Assembly (NCBI RefSeq): GCF_013363975.1
Contig: NZ_JABWGN010000015.1
Location: 186,001 to 250,000 of the forward strand
DNA: 64,000 bases
Direction: 5' to 3'
From: Nonomuraea montanisoli
GTDB lineage: Bacteria; Actinomycetota; Actinomycetes; Streptosporangiales; Streptosporangiaceae
Shown: one piece after another, positions 8,032 to 15,158 of the stretch
Numbering within the stretch: the first letter of the stretch is position 1
Layout of the letters: the number at the start of each line of letters is the position of its first letter
Made by a program: the position numbers and the translations under genes
Notes under the pieces: generated by a model
The model's database searches: none
Seen by the model: only the letters and a program-made list of their open reading frames with translations
Told to the model about the DNA's origin: nothing

Positions 8032-8590
8032 GCAGCCGCAACGGCGCCGCCAGCGCCTCGGCGATCCGGCGCCCGGCCGCCCGGTAGGCCCACCGGGACC
8101 GGCCGTACGGGTCGGCGATGTCGGGATCATCCACACGGACCAGGCCGCGCAGCGCCGCGGCCTGGTCCACGAGCGTCCGGGCCCGGCGCACGGGGTCGCG
8201 CTCGCGGCCCACGGCGTCGCCGTCCGCCTCGGCCGCCAGCACGCCGAACTCGGCGATGGTGAACGCCCGCGTGGCCGCCGGCAGGTGCAGGGCCACGACC
8301 TCGGCCCGGTGCAGGACGGTCGCCGCCAGCACCAGGTCGGCCCCGGCCACCAGTGGGGCCGTCAGCGGCCGGGAGGCGAAGCCGGACGGGTCGCCGCCGA
8401 GCCGCAGCAGCGCCCGCCGGGCGTGCTCGGGCATGGGCATGCCCGGCGCGGCGCGGGTGCCCGCGCTTTCCACGAGGAAGCCGGTGCCGAGGGCGGCGCG
8501 GGCCAGCCGCTCGGCCAGCGGCGAGCGGCAGAGGTTGCCGGTGCACACGAACAGGATGCGGAAGGTGCCCGTCACGGTGCCGCCTGTCAT
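8009..8590 (-). CDS. Low-molecular-weight protein tyrosine phosphatase
   Basis: 193 residues from an ATG that abuts the upstream stop (TGATG). The P-loop C-x5-R-S is CTGNLCRS at residues 16-23, right after the first strand FRILFV. The general-acid loop is probably the Asp of 'DPDIADPYG'. Such enzymes dephosphorylate BY-kinases (Wzb/Wzc-type pairs), and here the presumed substrate gene lies tail to tail with a 23-bp overlap of coding ends. It is co-transcribed with the upstream DUF4012 and LPXTG genes rather than with the kinase, so kinase and phosphatase would be expressed from opposing promoters. Confidence 0.9.
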   Translation of the reverse strand: MTGGTVTGTFRILFVCTGNLCRSPLAERLARAALGTGFLVESAGTRAAPGMPMPEHARRALLRLGGDPSGFASRPLTAPLVAGADLVLAATVLHRAEVVALHLPAATRAFTIAEFGVLAAEADGDAVGRERDPVRRARTLVDQAAALRGLVRVDDPDIADPYGRSRWAYRAAGRRIAEALAAPLRLLTPPPAP

Positions 8591-10374
8591 CAGCTCTCCG
8601 GTACGGCGGCGCAGCCGCCGGGGTCCTGGAGGATCGTCGTGGTCTGCGGCCGGACGAGCGGCTGCACCGGCGCCGCCGGCGCCGCCGCCGAGGCCGGCTC
8701 CAGCAGCGTGAAGTCGAGGGTGCGCGCCTGGCCGGGGGCGAACTCCAGCACCGTGGAGTAGACGGGGTGCGAGCGCTCCACCTCGCGGATGGGCTCGATC
8801 CGCGTGCCGTCCACCCGCGCCTCGGCCAGCCGGGAGCCGACGCTCGCGTACATCGACACCCACAGCAGCGTGGAGCCCTCGGCGTGCTCCCGTTCCGGCG
8901 AGTCGAGGCGGGTCGTCACGTAGGCCGGCAGCCTGCGGCGCGGCACGTCGTTGTCCAGCCGCACGCGCACGCGCGAGGCGCGCCATCCGCCGTTGCACCG
9001 CCCGAGCCGGTACTCCAGCGAGCGGCCGAGGTAGTAGTCCAGCTTGTTGCCGGCGGAGTTGTTGACGACCAGCCCGGCGAACGGCCCGGGCGCGCTCGGC
9101 AGCACCCCGCCGAGCGGGGTGGCGGCCAGGCGGCGCTCCTCGGCCTCGTGGCGGCTCCACACCTGGATCCGCCGCTCCTCCACCATGCGCGACAGGGCGG
9201 AGACCGCCTTCAACGGGTCGGGACGGGCCTGGAACATGGCCTCCACAACGGCCCCGGCGACCTTGATGAGGTAGCGCTTGCGCCGGCGCGGGTCGTCGAA
9301 GCGGGCGTACGCCTCGCGCTCGGTGAGGTCCACGACGTTGCGGGCGGTCACCATCTCGCCGCTCGGCAGCTTGACCGGGCCGATGAGCTCCAGCATGCGC
9401 GACAGGCCGACGGGGTCGGTGGCGATCGCCCCGTCCAGCCGCTGGCCGGTGTGCCGGCGCCACAGGCCGGTCCACGTGGCCGCCGCGTACGGGAAGTGCG
9501 GGGAGAGGTTCGAGATCGACAGGAGTTCGGCCGCGCCCGGCCCGTAGCGGGCACGGTAGGCGGGGCCGTGGTCGACGACGGGCGCGGAGGTGCGGGGGAG
9601 GGCGTTGTTGGCGGAGAGCCGGGTGATGCCGATCCCGTCGCGCCCGGCGTTGAGGATGCCGAAGGCGCCCACGAGCCCGCCGGTGCCGCGGGCCTCGGCG
9701 TTGGTCTGGAAGGCCAGGAAGTAGTGGCGCGGGCCGTCGTGGCCCAGCATCGGGGGGAGCAGGGTGGCGGCGCCGGCCCCGGCGCGCAGGTAGCCGAGCA
9801 GCCGGTCGGTCTCGCGCAGGGCGCTCGCGCGCGCCGTGTCCAGCTCGGCCAGGCCGGTGGCCGCCGGGGTGGCGGCCAGCGACTGCCTGGCCCGGTCGAT
9901 CCGGTCGGCGGCGGCCCGCAGCTTCGGCGCGGCCACGCTGAGGTCGCCGAGCAGGTGGGGGACCTCACGCATGGACAAGCCGCCGGGCCGCACCAGTCCG
10001 CCGCCGGCCTGATGGACGGTGGCGAGGACGTCGGTGAGCTCGGCGGCGGTGTCCGCCAGGCCGCGGACGGCCGTCGCGCCGTCCCCCAGGAAGGGGGCGT
10101 GGGTGAGCAACGACCAGTCCGGGCCGGCGGTGAGCCGGTGCGCCTCGGCGGCGTGCCGGCGGGCGTCCGCGAGCGCCTCGCCCATGAGGTGCGGGGCGCT
10201 CGCGGGGAGCCGTTCCAGCGCGTCCCTGGCGGCCTGCAGGTGCTCGCGCACGCCCAGGCCGAGACGCGCCTCCCAGGCGCCGGCCAGCGTGAGACACGCG
10301 GCCGGGCCCAGCAGCCCGGCGACGAGGAGCCGGCGCCGGTTGCTGCTTGACTGACGGAGGTTCTTACTTGGCAT
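8590..10374 (-). CDS. DUF4012 domain membrane protein
   Basis: 594 residues. One N-terminal TM helix (LLVAGLLGPAACLTLAGAWEA) anchors a large exported domain. 'HYFLAFQTNAEARGTGGLVGAFG' (about residues 225-250) is the signature of DUF4012, a family found next to exopolysaccharide and cell-envelope glycan genes in Gram-positives. The biochemical role is unknown. Weak resemblance to LytR-CpsA-Psr-type 'attachment' neighbours is contextual only. The gene starts 11 bp inside the LPXTG-protein gene upstream and ends directly on the phosphatase start, so the three probably form one transcription unit. Confidence 0.85.
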   Translation of the reverse strand: MPSKNLRQSSSNRRRLLVAGLLGPAACLTLAGAWEARLGLGVREHLQAARDALERLPASAPHLMGEALADARRHAAEAHRLTAGPDWSLLTHAPFLGDGATAVRGLADTAAELTDVLATVHQAGGGLVRPGGLSMREVPHLLGDLSVAAPKLRAAADRIDRARQSLAATPAATGLAELDTARASALRETDRLLGYLRAGAGAATLLPPMLGHDGPRHYFLAFQTNAEARGTGGLVGAFGILNAGRDGIGITRLSANNALPRTSAPVVDHGPAYRARYGPGAAELLSISNLSPHFPYAAATWTGLWRRHTGQRLDGAIATDPVGLSRMLELIGPVKLPSGEMVTARNVVDLTEREAYARFDDPRRRKRYLIKVAGAVVEAMFQARPDPLKAVSALSRMVEERRIQVWSRHEAEERRLAATPLGGVLPSAPGPFAGLVVNNSAGNKLDYYLGRSLEYRLGRCNGGWRASRVRVRLDNDVPRRRLPAYVTTRLDSPEREHAEGSTLLWVSMYASVGSRLAEARVDGTRIEPIREVERSHPVYSTVLEFAPGQARTLDFTLLEPASAAAPAAPVQPLVRPQTTTILQDPGGCAAVPES

Positions 10375-11257
10375 CGGAGGAGCGGCGACGCCTCACGGCG
10401 ATGACGGTGCCGGCGATGCCGACGAGCAGCAGGCCCGTGCCCGCGGCCACCATCGGCCGGACGTCGGCGCCGGTCATCGGCAGCTCGGGACCGGCCTCCT
10501 TCTTCCAGCACTCCACCTCGAAGCAGCCGCCGTCGGGGCCGTGGCCCCACGGGCCGTCGTCCCACGGGCCGAGGTCGACGGTGAAGTGCTTGTCGATGTC
10601 CTGCGGCGTGGGCGTCGGGGTGACGTCGTCCTCGTCCTCGTCGGACTCGTCCGTCTCGTCCTCGTCGTCGTCCAGCGGGTTGACGCCCGAGTCCCCGAGG
10701 TCGCCGGAGATGTCGTTGTCGCCGCCGACGCCGATCCCGGCCGGGTCGTTGGCCGGTCCGTCCTCGTCCTCGCCGGTGCTGATGCCGCCGGCGACCGTCT
10801 CGCCGTTCTGGGACGAGGCCGACGACGTGCAGGACTCGTCGTCGCAACCGGGCGTCACGAGGTCCGTGAGCGGCTGGGGCGCGGACGAGTTCGACAGGAC
10901 GTCGAGCTGGCTGAAGTCACCGAGGTCCGCGTTGTCGGACTGCTGGCCGTTCGTCGTGGACGCGTTGGTCTGCTCGTCGTCGTCGCCCTGGTCGACGGCC
11001 ACGGCGTCGGCGAAGGCGTCGTTGGCGTTGTCGCTGGTGTTGTTGTTGTCGAGGCAGGCGTTGACGTTGATGTCACCGCCGTCGGAGCGGGGGCACGGCG
11101 GGTACTGCGGGCCGAGCAGCGGCCCGTGCGTGACCGTGGTCGCCTGCACGGCGGCGGCCGTGTGCGCGACGGCCGTGGCCAGCCCCGCGGTCCCGAAGGC
11201 GATCCCACCTCCCACCGCCATGGCCGCGAATATCGTTTTCCTGACTTTTTCTGCCAT
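10364..11257 (-). CDS. Cell-wall-anchored LPMTG surface protein, Asp/Asn-rich
   Basis: 297 residues. The ATG has GGGGAG six bases upstream, and longer upstream in-frame starts lack a ribosome-binding site. Signal peptide of about 35 residues (KVRKTIFAAMAVGGGIAFG...AHT), a mature region very rich in Asp, Asn, Ser and Glu with four spaced Cys, an Asp/Glu run near 196-212, a TPTPTP linker, then LPMTG at 259-263, a TM helix (269-288) and the tail RRRRSSDAK. This is a complete sortase substrate layout. No sortase gene is in the window. Its coupling to DUF4012 and the phosphatase suggests a wall protein associated with, or decorated by, the polysaccharide. The acidic region could bind divalent cations. 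Confidence 0.85.
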   Translation of the reverse strand: MAEKVRKTIFAAMAVGGGIAFGTAGLATAVAHTAAAVQATTVTHGPLLGPQYPPCPRSDGGDINVNACLDNNNTSDNANDAFADAVAVDQGDDDEQTNASTTNGQQSDNADLGDFSQLDVLSNSSAPQPLTDLVTPGCDDESCTSSASSQNGETVAGGISTGEDEDGPANDPAGIGVGGDNDISGDLGDSGVNPLDDDEDETDESDEDEDDVTPTPTPQDIDKHFTVDLGPWDDGPWGHGPDGGCFEVECWKKEAGPELPMTGADVRPMVAAGTGLLLVGIAGTVIAVRRRRSSDAK

Positions 11258-11726
11258 TTCGGACTCCCCGAGACGGTAGTGCGGGCCATAGAACATTTCG
11301 CCCGGAATATTCAGCGACATGTTCACTACGGAACCCGTTATATGTGCCGGGTCTCGCGACGCTCCGCGCGGCACACGAGCCTTACCGAAGGATCAGGCAT
11401 CGTTCGCCGGGCGTTGACGCTGCGGTCTCAGGGGTTCTCGGGGATGGTGTGCGGCGTCCCTTTTCTCGCGGACGGCGCCGGGTTCGCGGCCGATCCGTAC
11501 GTTGGGAGTCGCTATGTGCGGTAGTTTTACCTTTCGTCCCGTTAGCTGGGCGTCTCGCGATGGCGGCAGCTCTCTTGCCCGACATATACGGTCCAAAGTC
11601 CGCGCAAGCCGGAAAAGCGGGCATATCACAACACGCTCGCTGCGAGCTGTCACACCTTCGCTATTTCAGCACGCGATCGCGGCGTGAGGGGCGCGCCACG
11701 CGAGACACCCCGGCGCGACGTCCGGC
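11258..11726. other. Non-coding region upstream of the LPXTG operon
   Basis: About 470 bp with no reading frame that has a start, a ribosome-binding site and actinomycete codon bias. Local GC is lower around 11500-11650. It presumably holds the minus-strand promoter of the LPXTG-DUF4012-phosphatase operon. I could not pick out a convincing -10/-35 pair. Confidence 0.5.
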
Positions 11727-11804
11727 GCGGACCCGTTCCCCGGCTCGGGTGTGCGGACCCGTTCCCTGGTTCGGGCGTGCGGACCCGTTCCCTGGTTCAG
11801 GCGT
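11727..11804. repeat. 26-bp tandem repeat, three units
   Basis: Units 11727-11752, 11753-11778 and 11779-11804 each begin GCGGACCCGTTCC. Units 2 and 3 differ at one position. Unit 3 overlaps the stop and last codon of the MerR-type regulator gene, so the array is just beyond that gene's 3' end. Confidence 0.9.
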
Positions 11805-12174
11805 GGGGTCCGGACGTGACGGCCGACGCCGTGTCGATCACTTCGTCCAGGACGTCGCGGGAGCGGATCAGATCCGTGATCATGCGGTTGATGCGGGCGC
11901 GCTCCGCGGTGAGCTCGTCGACCAGCTTCGGGGTGGCGACCTCGTTCGGACGGCCGTCCTCGTCCTTCATGCAGGGCAGCAGTTGCGCGATCTTCTCGCT
12001 GTTCAGGCCCGCCGCGTAGAGCGTCTGGATGCGGACGACGCGGTCGACCGCCCACTCGCCGTAGTCGCGGTGGCCGCCGGGGGTGCGCTGCGCGCGCAGC
12101 AGCCCCTGTGTCTCGTAGTAGCGCAGGGAACGCTCGCTCACCCCGGTGCGCCGGGCCAGCTCGCCGATCCGCAT
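11797..12174 (-). CDS. MerR-family transcriptional regulator
   Basis: 125 residues. The N-terminal winged HTH is canonical (MRIGELARRTGVSERSLRYYETQGLL...R...GHRDYGEWAVDRV), followed by a coiled-coil dimerisation helix (about residues 75-115). There is one Cys (in LLPCMKDE) and no multi-Cys metal site, so a small-molecule or protein signal is more likely than a metal. It is divergent from an SDR gene, with a MerR-type overlong promoter spacer carrying a palindrome between them. It probably regulates the SDR gene and itself. Confidence 0.9.
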   Translation of the reverse strand: MRIGELARRTGVSERSLRYYETQGLLRAQRTPGGHRDYGEWAVDRVVRIQTLYAAGLNSEKIAQLLPCMKDEDGRPNEVATPKLVDELTAERARINRMITDLIRSRDVLDEVIDTASAVTSGPHA

Positions 12175-12198
12175 GCCCTCACCTCGCCTGACGACGAC

Positions 12199-12230
12199 TT
12201 GAATCTGACATTGATGTCAACTTCTACCAT
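12199..12230 (+). promoter_or_regulatory. MerR-type promoter/operator for the SDR gene
   Basis: TTGAAT (12199-12204) and TACCAT (12225-12230) are separated by 20 bp, the long spacer typical of MerR-activated promoters. Inside the spacer lies the perfect inverted repeat TGACAT-TG-ATGTCA (12206-12219). MerR proteins bind such spacer palindromes and activate by untwisting the DNA. Assignment to the adjacent regulator is inferred from position. Confidence 0.75.
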
Positions 12231-12268
12231 GCCGGCACGACGAGCACACCGTCCATGGAGGAAGCAAC

Positions 12269-13009
12269 ATGAGTGACCTGACCGGCAAGGTGGCGCTGGT
12301 GACCGGTGGCAGCCGCGGGATCGGCGCGGCGATATCGCGACGGCTGGCCGGCGCGGGGGCGGCGGTCGCGCTGACCTACGTCCAGGCGGCGGACCAGGCG
12401 CGCGAGGTCGCCAAGGGGATCGAGGCCGACGGCGGCAGGGCCGCGGTCGTCCAGGCCGACCTGACCCGTCCGCAGGCCGCGGCGGAGGCGGTGGAGCGGA
12501 CGGTACGCGAGCTGGGCCGCATCGACATCCTGGTGAACAACGCGGGCTTCCTCGCCTACGGCCCGCTGGCGGAGGTGTCCGCCGAGGACCTGGACCGGGC
12601 GCTCGCGGTGGACGTCCGGTCGGTGTTCCTGGCCGCCCAGGCCGCGGCCCGCCACATGGGCGACGGCGGGCGGATCATCAGCGTCGGGTCGTGCTTCAAC
12701 GGGCGCGTCCCCGGCTCGAACTTCGTCGTGCAGGCGATGGCGAAGTCGGCGCTCGTCGGGCTGACCAAGGGGCTGGCCCGGGAGCTGGGACCGCTCGGGA
12801 TCACCGCCACCGTCGTGGACCCAGGCCCCATCGACACCGACATGAACCCGGCCGACGGCGAGACCGCGGACTTCCAGCGTTCCCTCACCGCCCTGGGACG
12901 CTACGGCGAGGCCGAGGACATCGCCGCGGCGGTGGCCTACCTGGCGGGTCCCGGCGGCCGCTACATCACCGGCACCGCCCTCGCCGTGGACGGCGGCTAC
13001 ACCGTCTGA
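12269..13009 (+). CDS. SDR-family oxidoreductase lacking the catalytic tyrosine
   Basis: 246 residues, classical SDR length. TGGSRGIG (cofactor loop, residues 12-19), NNAG (90-93) and the C-terminal 'GRYITGTALAVDGGYTV' are intact. The active-site Y-x3-K, normally Y-A-M-T-K in close relatives paired with MerR regulators, reads Q155-A-M-A-K159. Lys is kept but Tyr is replaced by Gln, and Ser is present only as ISVGS (138-141). Without the Tyr general acid, normal SDR redox chemistry is unlikely, so the protein may be a binding or sensor protein or use other chemistry. It is expressed from the MerR-type promoter. Confidence 0.85.
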   Translation: MSDLTGKVALVTGGSRGIGAAISRRLAGAGAAVALTYVQAADQAREVAKGIEADGGRAAVVQADLTRPQAAAEAVERTVRELGRIDILVNNAGFLAYGPLAEVSAEDLDRALAVDVRSVFLAAQAAARHMGDGGRIISVGSCFNGRVPGSNFVVQAMAKSALVGLTKGLARELGPLGITATVVDPGPIDTDMNPADGETADFQRSLTALGRYGEAEDIAAAVAYLAGPGGRYITGTALAVDGGYTV

Positions 13010-13018
13010 CGGCGACCG

Positions 13019-13396
13019 CGCGAGCATGATCGCCATCAGCGCCGCGGTCGCCACGGCCCCGTTGCGCAGGATCGCGCGATCGCCTCGGCCATCAGCACGC
13101 GGGCCCTGGACGGCGTGGCGACGTATGTCGTGTCGATCATGCCGGACGCGTGCTCGCCGCTGATGGTCATCGCGCCCGGCATGCCGAACGGAAGCCGGGC
13201 CAGGACCCCCCACGTACACGGCCACGATGATCCCCATGGCGGCCTGGTCGCCCGTGCGGGCCGGATCCCGGCGCGCGATGACGGTGGAGACGCCCCGCAC
13301 GGTGAGCGCGAGCGACACGAGGACGCCGGTGCCCAGCGCGCACCAGGTCGAACGCAGGGTCCGCAGCTTGATCCACTCCGCGGCGACCGCACTCAC
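13019..13396 (-). pseudogene. ABC transporter permease remnant, frameshifted and truncated
   Basis: The N-terminus reads MSAVAAEWIKLRTLRSTWCAL...GIIVAVYVG in one frame, a typical ABC-2-like permease start. At a run of six C (13206-13211 on the plus strand) homology moves to another frame: ARLPFGMPGAMTISGEHASGM...VATPSRARVLMAEAIA. A third piece (ILRNGAVATAALMAIML) resumes in the first frame near 13070. Only about 125 residues remain of a usual 230-260. The start overlaps the stop of the upstream ATPase relic (ATGA), preserving the old operon order. Confidence 0.8.
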
Positions 13397-13660
13397 GGCG
13401 CGCTCCTTCCGATGACGTCCACGAACGCGTCCTCCGGCGACGTGCCCGGACGTCCCAGCTCGGCGATCCCGGCGTCGGCACGCAGCCTCCCTCGGTCGAG
13501 AACGATCATCAGGTGACTCGACACGAGCACCGTGCGGCCCTCGGCGGCCAAAGGCTTGAGCAGGCCGCGCAGCCGGCGGACGCCTTCGGGAACGAGCCCG
13601 TTGGCGGGCTCGTCCAGCACGGGCACCTCCGGGTCGCCGAGCAGCGCCGCGGCCGGCCCC
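13393..13660 (-). pseudogene. ABC transporter ATPase remnant (C-terminal half)
   Basis: The frame contains 'LLGDPEVPVLDEPANGLVPEG' (Walker B and D-loop, with Val where Asp is usual in GLDPEG), then 'LLKPLAAEGRTVLVSSHLM' (H-loop). It jumps at once to 'IVLDRGRLRADAGIAEL', so the normal SEM....AD stretch of about 12 residues is deleted. The Walker A and Q-loop half is absent, replaced upstream by unrelated plus-strand LuxR-type sequence. It is a decayed partner of the permease relic and would be non-functional. Confidence 0.8.
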
Positions 13661-13666
13661 GGCGGC

Positions 13667-13890
13667 CTGGACGTCACCGAACGCGAGCCTGAGGTCCTCG
13701 TCCTGGTGGCCCGGGGTCTGTCCGACGCGGAGATCGCCCGGAGCCTGTGTGTCAGCAGCCTCAGCCCCGGAGCCTGTGCGTCAGCCTCAGCACGGTGAAG
13801 ACGCGCGTCAGCAACCTGCTGACCCAGTTCGACGCCCGGACCCGCGTCCACCTGGCCATCGCCGCCCACGAGGCGCACCTCGTCTCAGGT
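13667..13890 (+). pseudogene. LuxR-type HTH fragment broken by a 29-bp tandem duplication
   Basis: The plus strand encodes DVTEREPEVLVLVARGLSDAEIARSLCVS in one frame and, after a shift, LSTVKTRVSNLLTQFDARTR...AIAAHEA in another. These are the two halves of a GerE/LuxR DNA-binding domain. The shift is caused by a 29-bp direct duplication: near-identical copies of CGGAGCCTGTGTGTCAGC start at 13739 and 13768. Removing 13757-13785 restores one continuous frame. The receiver or sensor half of the regulator is missing, and the fragment abuts the ABC ATPase relic. Confidence 0.82.
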
Positions 13891-13917
13891 CCGGACGAGA
13901 GGGGCGGCGCACCCGGC

Positions 13918-14142
13918 TCAGCCGCTGCGGGACAGCCAGAGGCCGATGGCGGTGACGCGCGAGTCCACGCCGAGCTTGGCGTAGATGCGGTTGACGTGGT
14001 TCTTGACCGTCTTCTCGCTGAGGAAGAGACGGCGCGCGATCTGGCCGTTGGACTGACCCGTGGCGATGAGGTCCATGACCTCGGCCTCGCGCTTGCTCAA
14101 GGACGTGAACACGCTTTCGAACGCTGCGTCGTCGACTCTCAT
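13918..14142 (-). CDS. Small orphan LuxR/GerE-type DNA-binding protein
   Basis: 74 residues, essentially only the four-helix GerE domain: [45 protein letters not shown]. The ATG has GGAGG six bases upstream, so this is probably a complete gene rather than a fragment. Stand-alone GerE proteins of this size are common in actinomycetes as developmental or stress regulators. No target is evident. It lies between the LuxR relic and tRNA-His. Confidence 0.82.
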   Translation of the reverse strand: MRVDDAAFESVFTSLSKREAEVMDLIATGQSNGQIARRLFLSEKTVKNHVNRIYAKLGVDSRVTAIGLWLSRSG

Positions 14143-14253
14143 CCGGCCTCCGGGGGCGCGCAGACGGTCAGAATCGCCGATGCCCCCGTGCTTCCGGCGT
14201 TAGCGGTAGACAGCGAGCATAACTCGCATTGTCATGGTTTGGGGACGATAAGG

Positions 14254-14291
14254 AGAAAAACGGCAACGGCCGGTCCCTGGGGACCGGCCGT
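14254..14291 (-). terminator. Intrinsic terminator of tRNA-His
   Basis: A perfect 12-bp stem (ACGGCCGGTCCC / GGGACCGGCCGT, 2-nt spacer) at 14266-14291. Read on the minus strand it is followed by TGCCGTTTTT. It lies a few bases beyond the tRNA 3' end. Confidence 0.85.
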
Positions 14292-14299
14292 GCGCTCGG

Positions 14300-14373
14300 G
14301 GTGAGTGAAGGGACTTGAACCCTCGACATCCAGGACCACAACCTGGCGCTCTGCCAACTGAGCTACACCCACC
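14300..14373 (-). tRNA. tRNA-His (anticodon GTG)
   Basis: The minus strand gives a full cloverleaf: acceptor GTGGGTG pairing with CACTCAC, D arm TAGCTCAGTTGGCAGAGC, anticodon loop with GTG, and T arm GAGGGTTCAAGTCCCTTC. An encoded G precedes the acceptor stem opposite C73, the extra G(-1) that identifies tRNA-His. CCA is not encoded. A strong terminator follows. Confidence 0.96.
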
Positions 14374-14495
14374 ATGGCCGCCTCGTGAGGCGGCACAGGA
14401 AAAGTGTAGCGGTGTTCGGGAGTCTTTTCGCCATCGGCGACGCACCGACACGTGTTCACCCGCTCACACGCGATCCCCGGCCGGGCCGGGCGGGG

Positions 14496-15089
14496 TCAGC
14501 CGCTGACGCGCTCCGCCAGCGTGCGGGCCGTCGCCGAGTCGGGGCCGGGCTGGGCCACGAACACCGACGCGCGGTAGTAGCGCAGCTCCCTGATGCTCTC
14601 CGTGATGTCGGCCAGCGCCCGGTGGCCGCCCTGCTTCTCCGGCGCCGCGAAGTACACGCGCGGGTACCAGCGTCGCACCAGCTCCTTGATGGAGGACACG
14701 TCGATCATCCGGTAGTGCAGGAAGGCGTCGACCGCGGGCATGTCGCGCGAGATGAACGTACGGTCCGTGCCGATGGAGTTGCCGCACAGCGGCGCCTTCT
14801 TCGCCTCGGGGACGTGGCGGCGGATGTAGTCGAGGACGAGCGCCTCGGCCTCGGCCAGCGTCACCCCGCCCGCGAGCTCCGGCAGCAGCCCGGAGGCGGT
14901 GTGCATCTCGCGGACCACCTGCGACATCTGCTCCAGCGACTCGGGCGGCGGCTTGATGACCACGTCGACGCCCTCGTCGAGCTGGTTGAGCTCGCTGTCG
15001 GTGATGACGCACGCCACCTCGACGAGCGCGTCGCGGCCAAGGTCCAGCCCGGTCATCTCACAGTCGATCCAGACCAGCACGTCACTCAT
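14496..15089 (-). CDS. orn: Oligoribonuclease
   Basis: 197 residues, DEDDh 3'-5' exoribonuclease that degrades di- to pentanucleotides, including the pGpG left from c-di-GMP breakdown. Active-site residues are visible: [10 protein letters not shown] (D9, E11), '[12 protein letters not shown]' (Asp) and 'GGHRALADI' (His and Asp). The length matches the family. The start [14 protein letters not shown] is the usual Orn N-terminus, and longer upstream frames read through non-conserved sequence. It is single-copy and chromosomal in actinomycetes, supporting this as a core genome segment. Confidence 0.97.
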   Translation of the reverse strand: MSDVLVWIDCEMTGLDLGRDALVEVACVITDSELNQLDEGVDVVIKPPPESLEQMSQVVREMHTASGLLPELAGGVTLAEAEALVLDYIRRHVPEAKKAPLCGNSIGTDRTFISRDMPAVDAFLHYRMIDVSSIKELVRRWYPRVYFAAPEKQGGHRALADITESIRELRYYRASVFVAQPGPDSATARTLAERVSG

Positions 15090-15158
15090 TCGTTCTCCTC
15101 GCCCAAGCGGCTCGGAGCGCCCGCCCGCTTGCTCACAGGACCAGCCTAGTGCCAAGCG

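Noticed and set aside
11382-11687. Small ORFs in the gap between the LPXTG and MerR genes
   Set aside because: No ribosome-binding site, no motif, and unusual codon usage on either strand.
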